From Diphasiastrum complanatum (lineage: Eukaryota > Streptophyta > Lycopodiopsida > Lycopodiales > Lycopodiaceae): DNA of 64,000 nucleotides. Location of the stretch: positions 1,231,612-1,295,611 of the forward strand of contig CM055106.1 of NCBI GenBank assembly GCA_029204225.1, given 5' to 3'. The notes beneath the pieces were generated by a model, which was given only the letters and a program-made list of their open reading frames with translations, made no database searches and was not told where the DNA came from. The position numbers and the translations under genes are program-made. Of this stretch, positions 32,348 to 41,911 are shown piece by piece (within the stretch, counting starts at the first letter, position 1; each line of letters begins with the position of its first letter).

Positions 32348-33179
32348 TGTGCAAAAAGTAGAAAAAGGACCAAGAGTGGATCCTAATCTGATCCTCAAGA
32401 GGGATTGGTTGTCAGATTACTTGATCTATCAATCTACTTCAGATTAAGATCAATCTAGATTAATTCTAGACACAAAATCCTAACAAGAACAATCTTTAAT
32501 TGAAGGTAAGTGTACTTTATGGTTTCACACATGTGAAACACTATTTGAGTACGGACTCCAACTTGAAAATCAAGTACCCATTGATAGAACCTCAAAACAA
32601 TCAAAACAAATGTAGACAAATGGAGAGAATCACTCAAAATTGCTTCCAAAACCAAGATTGGTGTCTCACATTGATTATGGCCAAATGTGGCTCTATATAT
32701 ACAATAAGTGAGAGCTCATGGTACTGATCATCCCTTTTATCCCACATGTGTGAAGGTGCTTTGTCATATGATGATTCATCATGCAAAACTGACACTTGGA
32801 CAAAACCTTCTATTTTGAGCAATTTTGGTCCATTTTTCTTCTATATGCAGATCTACTTGAAAATCTTCTAGAAGTCAAAATTCGTCTACTTCAGCTTATT
32901 CCACACATGTGAGCTGTCCTCTACACATGGGATGTGACACCTAACCAAAATATTTGGCTCATGCAATCAATAGATTGATGCCATGTGTCATATATCTAGA
33001 AAACTAGTTTTTGGTCTTTTTAGCCACTAGAACTTGAATTAAATCGTATGTACAACCTATATGATTATGGTACATGACAAGTACACTATTTTCACATGTG
33101 GGAACAGGCTCCACACACGTGTGTTTATCTATATACAAGATTTTTGGCCTCTACCAAGCTTATTTTTGCATTTTTCACA
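32348..33179 (-). repeat. Copia-type LTR, minus orientation
   Basis: An 832-bp block with ends TGTGCAAAAAG...TTTTTCACA on plus. It interrupts the RT start of the plus-strand copia relic. Just outside the right end the minus strand reads TTTTTGAGGAG, a polypurine tract, so this is a 3' LTR of a minus-oriented element. A TATA candidate lies at 32690-32703 (TGTATATATAGA on minus). It contains at least five CACATGTG/CACACGTGTG palindromes. Same general style as the LTRs at 41216 and 46692, but not the same sequence. Confidence 0.7.
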
Positions 33180-33507
33180 CTCCTCAAAAATCTAGCTTGG
33201 TAAATCTAGCTTGATGGAAAACATGATGATCTTGAACTTGACTCCATGGGCTGAATTGGTCTTTGCTGGTTCAAAAGGTGTGAAGATCAGCCAATGAGCT
33301 TGATGTTGATCTAAAATCACCATATCCATGATAGTGCTTTTTTGATGTTGACATCTTTGATGAGCTTGAGAGCTTTGCACCATCCTAGCACCTCCAAAAT
33401 TAATTCCTTCCAATTTTTATGTAGATGCTTGACCTTGAGGCTTGCTTCTTCACATGAGATATGCTCCTCTTTCCCTTGAAATGTGAGCCACATGGGTTCA
33501 ACTATGT
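33180..33507 (-). other. 3' internal remnant of a minus-oriented element
   Basis: Starts with the polypurine tract (33180-33190). The next bases (ATCTAGCTTGG) resemble the corresponding position next to the LTR at 41897. The rest has no recognisable RNase H and is probably the untranslated 3' part. It ends at 33508, where the hairpin-bearing leader starts. Confidence 0.45.
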
Positions 33508-34237
33508 CGGATCTCACGGAAATGGCCACGGTTTGGGGTTCATCAAGACAACTGTTGTGCAAGGTGCTGCCCACAGTGTAAGCACGGGTGCGTCCACGGT
33601 CGGGGTGGTCGTCAGAACGGGGGACTTGATGAGTCAAGGTGCTGCCCTTGAGGTGTAAGCACGGTCAGTTCTCGCGGCTCGGGCATGGCGCTGTCTGCAC
33701 GTAGGACGGATGAGGCAAAGTGCTGCCTAGGGAGGTGAAAGCACGGTCTGTACCTTGTGGGGTGCGGGGCGACATATTCGAACTGTACGGGTTAACCATT
33801 GATACAGAGATGCTGCTCGAATTCGGGTGTAAAGCACGGGTGGTTAGCTGCCGGTGCGGGATAGCTGCCGATCGTTTAGCTATAAGGGCTATCGACCAAA
33901 AAGTGGTGGGGCGTGACTGAGGCAATGTGCTGCTTAATGGTGAAAGCACGGATAGTTGGAGGGGTGTCCTATGTGGGCTAATTCCGTGATCGATTTGTAT
34001 GGGCACGGCCAGGCAAAGGTCCGTTGGCAGGACCATCTCAAAGGGGGACCTTGTCTTTGTTACTTGTTAGTAAACCTGCCTGAGTGTCTTACTGGTATGT
34101 ATTCGTGGTGACGAACTGTCCCTTAGCGTCCATTCGAAATACCAAGTCTCTCATGCAAGACTCAACTTTCACAGTGCCTTCATTGATCAGCTGCCTTACA
34201 CGTAACACAAGCCAGCGTACTCATATGTTTCCTCATC
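33508..34237 (+). repeat. Hairpin-bearing leader, copy 1 (no LTR attached)
   Basis: 730 bp, practically identical to 37712-38441 (offset 4204). It starts CGGATCTCACGGAAATGG, without the PBS that precedes copy 2, and ends TCATATGTTTCCTCATC. It carries the same five GTGCT...AGCAC motifs at 33564-33585, 33639-33662, 33720-33744, 33810-33837 and 33927-33949. It is GC-rich compared with its neighbours. Only five bases separate it from repeat B. Confidence 0.85.
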
Positions 34238-34242
34238 ATTGC

Positions 34243-35764
34243 TGGTCCAGAGAAAGCCTATAACAAACTTTCCTTTCCACAACAAAAACTTGTCAACTTA
34301 TTAGGTCCAAAGTTCGCCAGTCTCCTCGTGTGAGTATGGCTAGGTCACCTTGAATTTGCCCCCATTTTGATCAACTTTCATTCAAAACGAACAAAAAGCC
34401 TTTCCAACACTTTGCTTCCCATCTGCTAGGATTATGGCTCGATCCAACTTGTTGCCAATCTCTGAAGAGGATCCTAGTCTTTTTCCCTTTGAGGAAAAAC
34501 CCAACTGATACTGGATATCACCCATGCTCAGTGAGTTTCAGTTCCGAAGGTGGCCGTCCCAAAATGAAGACCAACCGCTATAGAGGATCTCCCCTGAAAT
34601 TGCCCTTTCCAACTTTTGACTTCCTGCTTGTGTCTGGTGGGCGTTGTCGCTAACCCAAGAAATAGGCTAGCCATCCATCCTTTGCAAACATTGAGTCATT
34701 TCGTTGTCGTTCACGTGCGAGTACTTGAACTGCAAATCCGCCGCACAGATTCTGGATATCGCCCATGCTCAGTGAGTTTCAGTTCCGAAGGTGGCCGTCC
34801 CAAAATGAAGGCCAACTGCTCCATAGAAGATCTCCCCTGAAATGGCCCTTTCCAACTTTTGACTTCCTGCTTGCGTCTGGTGGGCGTTGTCGCAAATGAA
34901 ACTAACCCAAGAAACAGGCCAGCCATCCATCCTTTGCAAACATTGAGTCGTGTCATTGTCGTTCACGTGTGAGTACTTGAACTGCAAATCCGCCCCACAG
35001 ATTCTGTAGTCCTCTTTGTTTGATGGTATCAGCCTTCAAAAGAAAAGGTTCCTTCTCGAGCATCGCAAGCAATCATGCAAACCAGGCAAAGCACGAGTAT
35101 TCAAAGAAAGGCCTTTGTCACCAGTTAATAAGGTTCTCGGGTTTCACGAAAGCGATATCAAATCTACGCTTTTCCCAGACAAAGATATATTTTCAAGTTA
35201 TGTAATTTTTCAGTACAAAGAGCTGAGCCTCCGACTTGTGGTGTGCCAGCTTCAATGTTAATAAAAAGTGGCCAGTAAATTGAGTATTGTGCCAAGTAGC
35301 TTAAATGTATAGTTATTTTAATTGGGAGACACCTTTACTTTAATCTGACATCTGATGAGGACATCAGATTTTATAAAGGTGGGGTGGATGTTGTAAAGCT
35401 ACCTTTACAAGCTTTACTTCCAGCGCCATCGGCGCCAGCTATGTCCCCGGCGCCAGCAGCGCCCCTGCCGCTCCCGGCGCCAACGGCACCGGCGCCGCTC
35501 CCGGCTCCACTGTGACTAGAATCCAGCCGGCGCCAAGTTCCTATGGCTGAAAATCTTTGATCGGTTCTAGGGAGTCCAGAGAGCTCAGATCGATGTGCAA
35601 TCACCTCACACAATCTAGGCATGATTAAAGGAAGCCTGGGGATCAATAAAATCTAGAGAGAGAAAATGACTTTCTAGAAAGAGAAAATCCTAGAGAGAGA
35701 AAAATGTGCTTAACCAGCTTGGGTAGAGTGCTTGGTATGAGGGGGGGTGCCGAATCACACCAAT
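34243..35764 (+). repeat. 1.52-kb direct repeat, copy B
   Basis: Second copy of 28130-29651, same orientation, 6113 bp downstream. Here the left flank is the hairpin leader, and the right flank is the inverted LTR piece at 35771. The different flanks show that the repeat borders are real junctions. Confidence 0.85.
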
Positions 35765-35770
35765 ACTATA

Positions 35771-36022
35771 GGGGAGTGCGGGTTGCGACTCAGGGCGAGC
35801 TCCAACCAAGTCTCAGCCTCCCTTGCTGGAATGTTGTCATGGCTCTCGCCTTGGCATGCTAGCGCCCCGGAGACTAGGGTCGGTCGCACACTTGAAATGT
35901 AACCTTCTCAGATTTATCAATAAAGTGGGATTTTTCTCAAACTGACTCTGATTACCTTCTGGGTTTCAGTGTTCGGTAAAAGCGCCAGTTGTAAGGCCGC
36001 TTTCAAAATTTTTAACTTGGCA
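35771..36022 (-). repeat. Inverted copy of the first 252 bp of the GC-rich LTR
   Basis: Reverse complement of 36825-37076 with no difference seen. On minus it begins TGCCAAGTTAAAAATTTTG and stops at CCCGCACTCCCC, so this LTR is truncated after 252 bp. On minus it is preceded by GGTGTAAGCACGGT, the end of a leader hairpin, so leader and LTR start are joined directly with the rest of the leader deleted. Confidence 0.85.
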
Positions 36023-36815
36023 ACCGTGCTTACACCTCAAGGGCAGCACCTTGACTCATCAAGTCCCCCGTTCTGACGACCACCCCGACCGTGGACGCAC
36101 CCGTGCTTACACTGTGGGCAGCACCTTGCACAACAGTTGTCTTGATGAACCCCAAACCGTGGCCATTTCCGTGAGATCCGCATAGCTGACCGACCAGTCG
36201 GCTCTGATACCACATGTAGCGCAAGCATCCCAAAGGGAGCCGGAAACCACGACTTAACTTCCCAGCCTTCAGCTCTTGCCATCCAAACCCGCTTGACATA
36301 CAAGCAGCCAACTCGCCAACAACGATCGGACTTAACCAACTTGAAGTTCCGAAAACCAACATTGAGATCCAACCTGGCGCCATGCCAGATCGGGGGTCCC
36401 GATGTGGGTGACTTCCCTCCAAGCAAGCCGCCCGACATACATCAAACTTAACCAACTCGAAGCTTTGTTACAAATGAATAACATCCATTCCAGCCAAGCG
36501 GTGTGACTTACATCAGACTTAACCAACTGAAAGCTTCGTCACGAGCGCTGGAAGCCAACCTGGCGCCACGCCAGACTGGAGAGCCATAAACAGGTAACAT
36601 CCACCCAAGCAAGCCATCCAACTCAGCCGACAGGTTAGAGCCCGTTCCCCAAGAGCTTAACCCATTCACGTTCATGCAAGGAACACTCAAAACCACAAGC
36701 CGCGACAAATATGGAAACAACCAGTTCCTGGACCAAATAGTCCCGACAGCATACCGCTGGCGCCAAGGACCGAATGGTCCTGACGGCATACCGCTGGCGT
36801 CCCGGGATACGACCC
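36023..36815 (-). repeat. Left arm of a 793-bp inverted duplication (LTR 3' part, PBS, start of leader)
   Basis: Reverse complement of 37077-37869; paired positions sum to 73892. It contains, on minus, LTR bases 253 to the end, the PBS (36200-36212, GGCTCTGATACCA on plus) and the leader through its second hairpin (36026-36049; first at 36103-36124). Very few differences were seen, for example one near 36780. It is head-to-head with the right arm, with a 261-bp spacer holding the LTR start. Confidence 0.85.
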
Positions 36816-36824
36816 TCAGCTATG

Positions 36825-37677
36825 TGCCAAGTTAAAAATTTTGAAAGCGGCCTTACAACTGGCGCTTTTACCGAACACTGAAACCCAGAAGGTAATCAGA
36901 GTCAGTTTGAGAAAAATCCCACTTTATTGATAAATCTGAGAAGGTTACATTTCAAGTGTGCGACCGACCCTAGTCTCCGGGGCGCTAGCATGCCAAGGCG
37001 AGAGCCATGACAACATTCCAGCAAGGGAGGCTGAGACTTGGTTGGAGCTCGCCCTGAGTCGCAACCCGCACTCCCCGGGTCGTATCCCGGGACGCCAGCG
37101 GTATGCCGTCGGGACCATTCGGTCCTTGGCGCCAGCGGTATGCTGTCGGGACTATTTGGTCCAGGAACTGGTTGTTTCCATATTTGTCGCGGCTTGTGGT
37201 TTTGAGTGTTCCTTGCATGAACGTGAATGGGTTAAGCTCTTGGGGAACGGGCTCTAACCTGTCGGCTGAGTTGGATGGCTTGCTTGGGTGGATGTTACCT
37301 GTTTATGGCTCTCCAGTCTGGCGTGGCGCCAGGTTGGCTTCCAGCGCTCGTGACGAAGCTTTCAGTTGGTTAAGTCTGATGTAAGTCACACCGCTTGGCT
37401 GGAATGGATGTTATTCATTTGTAACAAAGCTTCGAGTTGGTTAAGTTTGATGTATGTCGGGCGGCTTGCTTGGAGGGAAGTCACCCACATCGGGACCCCC
37501 GATCTGGCATGGCGCCAGGTTGGATCTCAATGTTGGTTTTCGGAACTTCAAGTTGGTTAAGTCCGATCGTTGTTGGCGAGTTGGCTGCTTGTATGTCAAG
37601 CGGGTTTGGATGGCAAGAGCTGAAGGCTGGGAAGTTAAGTCGTGGTTTCCGGCTCCCTTTGGGATGCTTGCGCTACA
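36825..37677 (+). repeat. Complete GC-rich LTR (853 bp)
   Basis: Begins TGCCAAGTTAAAAATTTTG and ends GATGCTTGCGCTACA, two bases before a perfect PBS. TG...CA ends and PBS spacing are canonical. GC content is clearly higher than in most of the window. Frames of up to 141 codons occur in it and its inverted copy, but they overlap on several frames and cross the PBS, so they are not genes. The element downstream has no gag or pol in the window, so it is either non-coding (LARD-like) or truncated. Confidence 0.85.
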
Positions 37678-37679
37678 TG

Positions 37680-37692
37680 TGGTATCAGAGCC
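37680..37692 (+). promoter_or_regulatory. Primer-binding site of the GC-rich element
   Basis: TGGTATCAGAGCC, an exact initiator tRNA-Met site, two bases after the LTR. Confidence 0.9.
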
Positions 37693-37711
37693 GACTGGTC
37701 GGTCAGCTATG

Positions 37712-38441
37712 CGGATCTCACGGAAATGGCCACGGTTTGGGGTTCATCAAGACAACTGTTGTGCAAGGTGCTGCCCACAGTGTAAGCACGGGTGCGTCCA
37801 CGGTCGGGGTGGTCGTCAGAACGGGGGACTTGATGAGTCAAGGTGCTGCCCTTGAGGTGTAAGCACGGTCAGTTCTCGCGGCTCGGGCATGGCGCTGTCT
37901 GCACGTAGGACGGATGAGGCAAAGTGCTGCCTAGGGAGGTGAAAGCACGGTCTGTACCTTGTGGGGTGCGGGGCGACATATTCGAACTGTACGGGTTAAC
38001 CATTGATACAGAGATGCTGCTCGAATTCGGGTGTAAAGCACGGGTGGTTAGCTGCCGGTGCGGGATAGCTGCCGATCGTTTAGCTATAAGGGCTATCGAC
38101 CAAAAAGTGGTGGGGCGTGACTGAGGCAATGTGCTGCTTAATGGTGAAAGCACGGATAGTTGGAGGGGTGTCCTATGTGGGCTAATTCCGTGATCGATTT
38201 GTATGGGCACGGCCAGGCAAAGGTCCGTTGGCAGGACCATCTCAAAGGGGGACCTTGTCTTTGTTACTTGTTAGTAAACCTGCCTGAGTGTCTTACTGGT
38301 ATGTATTCGTGGTGACGAACTGTCCCTTAGCGTCCATTCGAAATACCAAGTCTCTCATGCAAGACTCAACTTTCACAGTGCCTTCATTGATCAGCTGCCT
38401 TACACGTAACACAAGCCAGCGTACTCATATGTTTCCTCATC
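37712..38441 (+). repeat. Leader with five GTGCT...AGCAC hairpins, copy 2
   Basis: Five small stem-loops: 37768-37789, 37843-37866, 37924-37948, 38014-38041 and 38131-38153. Each is GTGCTGCC/T, a 12-18-base loop, then (G)TGTAAGCAC or TGAAAGCAC followed by GG. The arms are GTGCT and AGCAC, with ATGCT in the fourth. Four of the five are preceded by CAAG/CAAA/CAAT. Copies are about 75-115 bp apart and differ in loop sequence while the arms are kept. That suggests selection for structure, and the position just after the PBS suggests a packaging or dimerisation role. Both are inference. Confidence 0.75.
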
Positions 38442-39136
38442 TTCATGAATGGTCACCAATAGGGGCCTTTTGGCAGTTGGGCCCAAACTTAAGCACAGTC
38501 TGGAAATGCCTTGAGTTATCATGAATATCCACCTGAAAGTCCAGAACCATTAGCCCTACAAGATGGCTATGATGTTATACAAGGGTCATTGCACACCAGA
38601 TGTTTCATCTGTGGTAAAACTGGCCACTTCATGGTTGATTGTCCAGTCAAGACCAAGTACCATGCTGAGTGCCCTGACTGTATCAGAAAACACAGTTTCA
38701 AAGACTGTCCAAAATAACCAACTAAGATCCTACTTGCCCATCATGTCAGTTATGAATCCCGACAGGATCCTCACGACAACAACACAAGCACCATAGCAAC
38801 CAACAGTTAAACCTGCTTCTCAATTAAGAAGTTTCTTGTAAGCTTCTACATCACCGTCCAATACACCAGCTCCATAATGCAAAAGACACTAATATGAAAT
38901 GAGTCCTTGTCGAAAGAAAAGCGAAACCAATATTCTATCATCTGCTACAATGTCCAATCAAGAGCAACCTCCAAAGGGAATTGACAATTTTTCTCCCCTT
39001 CTACAACCTCAAATCTATTTGTCTTTTCACATAGAGCATCATGAAGAGGATCTTAAGGAGTCATCTCAAGGTTCAAGTGTGCCAAGGATTGAGGAGGAGA
39101 GACCTTCTCAAGTTGTGATTCCAAAAAGAAACTCAA
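38442..39136 (+). pseudogene. Double zinc-knuckle ORF fragment
   Basis: A plus frame (38511-38717) encodes SYHEYPPESPEPLALQDGYD, then CFICGKTGHFMVDCP and CPDCIRKHSFKDCPK. The first finger is a perfect CX2CX4HX4C; the second has X3 spacing, as in the frame at 10.1 kb. After the stop there is a Gln/Ser/Glu-rich frame (38899-39165) whose end runs into the truncated copia LTR. No Trp motifs follow. Probably the same gene family as the 10-kb frame, or a shared gag type. Nucleic-acid binding is inferred from the fingers. Confidence 0.55.
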
Positions 39137-39668
39137 GTGAAACGAGTGGCAACGACGGAGACTAACTGATAAGTTGATTAGCGTTAACTAGTCTTGTGAT
39201 TTCTGTGTTAAGCCATCTTGTAAACTCCACACTATGGATTTATAAACTATCCTTTTTGGATCATAACAAGTAATCTGAACAAATCTGAAGAGAGAGATCT
39301 GTAAGAGACAGAGAGAGACGTAGCGAGTAGAGCAGAAAAGAAAAATACTAGAAACAATAGAGCTGTGCATGAAAGTCTACCAACGAGCAGAACACAACGA
39401 AAGTGCAAAGTGTCATTCCGCCAACAAGCGAGACACTGACAATCTCGCTCTAAAAACTAAACTGATAATACAGTCTCTCTATTTTTGTGTATCTTTTTGT
39501 CTTGTATTGTGTGTCTTGATTGCTAGAATAGAATGTGTTCTGTGATGTGCAGTTGCATGTCTAGGATCATGTGAAGCTTCTGCACAAAAGGAAAATTCAA
39601 AGACACAGAATTGTTCGTGAATACAAAAACAAAAACAAAGACAAAGAAAGTGTTTCGTTTCCGCGACA
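39137..39668 (+). repeat. 5' LTR (5'-truncated)
   Basis: Starts at GTGAAACGAGTGGCAACG, which corresponds to an internal position (50249) of the 3' LTR. It ends TTCCGCGACA just before the PBS. About 298 bp of the LTR start are missing, replaced by the zinc-knuckle fragment. Confidence 0.85.
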
Positions 39669-39680
39669 TGGTATCAGAGC
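39669..39680 (+). promoter_or_regulatory. Primer-binding site
   Basis: TGGTATCAGAGC, an exact initiator tRNA-Met site directly after the LTR end. Confidence 0.9.
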
Positions 39681-39733
39681 ACACAGGCTATCACTACTGA
39701 TATCCCAGTAGTGATTCTTCTAGACAACACAAT

Positions 39734-41215
39734 ATGGCTACAACAATTCAGACAAGAGGAGCATTCAGTATTGATGGCGCAAATTATAGAATCTGAAAAT
39801 TCAAAATCAAAACACTTCTGAAGGGCGAGGGCATCTGGTCGGTGACCGAAATCTCAGAGGTGCAGCATCCAGAGGGAGACCCGAGGAGAGCTGAATGGAT
39901 CAGAAAAGATGAGCGTGCAATGGCGATCATTGTTTTGTCCATAAGTGAAAATCTACTCATGCAGATTGAAGATTGTGAAAGCAGTCATGCAGCGTGGGAA
40001 AGATTAAAGCAAAAGTATGAAGTGAGGACTGTAGCTTCAGTCATGCACTTTCACAATCAGCTGCAATCCATACAATGGGATGACAACCAGTTGGATGAGC
40101 ACGTTGAGAAGATCAAAACAATCTTCACTCAACTCCCTTACTGCATTAGGACAGGAGCACCAAGTCCCAGCACCACAACAACTAATGTACTTCATGAAAT
40201 CTCTACTGATGTCCTATAGCCGCTGAGAATGCTCATACTGAGTCTACTAGATATGACATTCGACAAGGCAGTCAGCCTTGTCGCTGATGAGAGTCACTGA
40301 TGAGAGACTGATGAGAAATGAAGGAGAGGAAAGCAGTGATCAAGAGAAGGATCTCTTCACAAAAGGAAAGAAGAAAAACAAGAACAAGCCAAGATTCGAG
40401 AAGAGGACGTCCTCGAATCAACAATCTTCTTCCTGCGATCACTACCACAAACCAGGCCATACGACCAACAAGTGTTGGTTCAATCCAACAATATCTTGCG
40501 CGCACTACAAGAAGAAAGGGCATTCTGCATACAACTGCAGATTCAACCCAAAAAGAAAGAACAAAGCTGAAAAGGCAAATGTTGCAGAGTCATCAAAAGA
40601 TGTTGACAGAGGTGACAAAGCTTTCACGATACTCGATGAAGCTTCAACCAACTACATTGAACACGACTACGATGTAGTCATTGATTCAGGAGCGATTTCA
40701 CACATCACCTGCAACAAGAAGGTCTTGATCGACTTTCACGAACTCGAAAACAATAGAGTAGTGATTCTAGGTGATGGGAGCAAACACGATGTCAAAGGCA
40801 TTGGCATTCTACAGTTGCAAACATTGTCAGGCCAAGCAGAGCTACCAGTGCACTCTATGTGCCCTCACTCAAGATAGATCTGCTATATGTCTCCAAGATG
40901 GCAGATCTTGGCATTCAAGTTTTATTCGACGACAACACTTGCGGTATGATCGAGAAGACGACAAACAAGTTGCTGATGGTCGGATGCAGAGAAGGAAATC
41001 TCTACCAAACCAAAATAATCAGCAACTCTGACATCATATTAAATGCTTCAGAAAATGAAGATCAGCTCTGGCATAGGAGAATGTATCATCTGAACATGCA
41101 GAGCTTGTACGACATGAGCAGATAAGACATTGTCACAGGTCTCAAGATTTCAAGGCCTGAAACTGCATTCTACGAAACTTGTCAGAAAGGCAAGCAACAT
41201 TGGAATCCATTCATG
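39734..41215 (+). pseudogene. Copia gag, protease and pre-integrase segment
   Basis: Gag starts at ATG 39734 (MATTIQTRGAFSIDGANYRI), with a stop at about 39796. It continues WIRKDERAMAIIVLSISENL, CESSHAAWERLKQKYEVRT and FHNQLQSIQWDDNQLDEHV. The knuckles at 40435-40539 are degenerate (CDHYHKPGHTTNKC and CAHYKKKGHSAYNC, second Cys lost in both). Protease has VVIDSGAISHITC near 40675. GAG-pre-integrase is LWHRRMYHLNMQSLYDM near 41068, and CQKGKQH is near 41190. The frame is then cut by the nested element. Three frame changes are visible. Confidence 0.85.
41211..41215. repeat. Target-site duplication TCATG (left)
   Basis: TCATG directly before the left LTR; the same five bases follow the right LTR at 47374-47378. 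Confidence 0.92.
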
Positions 41216-41897
41216 TGTAAAAATTACAGCAAATAAGGATCCTAAAACACTTGAAATGATGAGGGAAATAATAGATTATGATTTCATAAGATTAGCACAA
41301 GTTGAACCATCAAAATCCATCAAAAATCTATGCTTGAACCTCACTAAATGGCCCAAATCCTTGAAGAAGGCTTCACACGTGTGAAAGTACGGCCTCCCAC
41401 AGTCTGAGTACTTTACACCAGACCTACATTCAATCCTATAATGATTAGTAATCACAAGTACTCAAACAATTATAAACATAGAGAGCAATTGCACCATTAT
41501 GAGAGAAAAAACATGAAATTGCTTGATTGATTTTGGTGAGATATCATCACCTATATATACATGATCCATCACGATTTTGGGCAGGTATGAGTAGCCCTAA
41601 ACCTATCCCTAATGCTAATTTTGGTGGATCCTTCATCCCTACCAAGTTAGGGTTGGAATCTTGGAGATCCCTCAACAATGCAAAAACTACCAAAAATAGC
41701 TCCTATTTTTTCTCCCTTGTATCTAAGCATAATTTGGACTCATTCCAAAGGTTCTAACACTTAGGTCTACTTGAGAGCATCCTTATGAATGGAATCCTAT
41801 GCTATTTGGCACGTGTGACAAGCCACATCATGACCATCTAACTATTTACAAGTCATATGACCAAAACTAGTCAAGCTAGAATTGTGAATTTTTAACA
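41216..41897 (-). repeat. 3' LTR of the nested copia
   Basis: 682 bp; plus-strand ends TGTAAAAATTACAGC and GTGAATTTTTAACA. A TATA candidate at 41551-41560 (GTATATATAG on minus), and CACACGTGTG and GGCACGTGTG motifs are inside. Confidence 0.93.
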
Positions 41898-41909
41898 CTC
41901 CTCCTCACT
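41898..41909 (-). promoter_or_regulatory. Polypurine tract of the nested copia
   Basis: AGTGAGGAGGAG on minus, ending at the TG of the 3' LTR. Confidence 0.85.
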
Positions 41910-41911
41910 AT

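Noticed and set aside
36030-36455. 141- and 133-codon overlapping frames in the inverted arms (also at 37437-37862)
   Set aside because: They overlap on several frames, cross the LTR end and the PBS, and exist only because the region is GC-rich.
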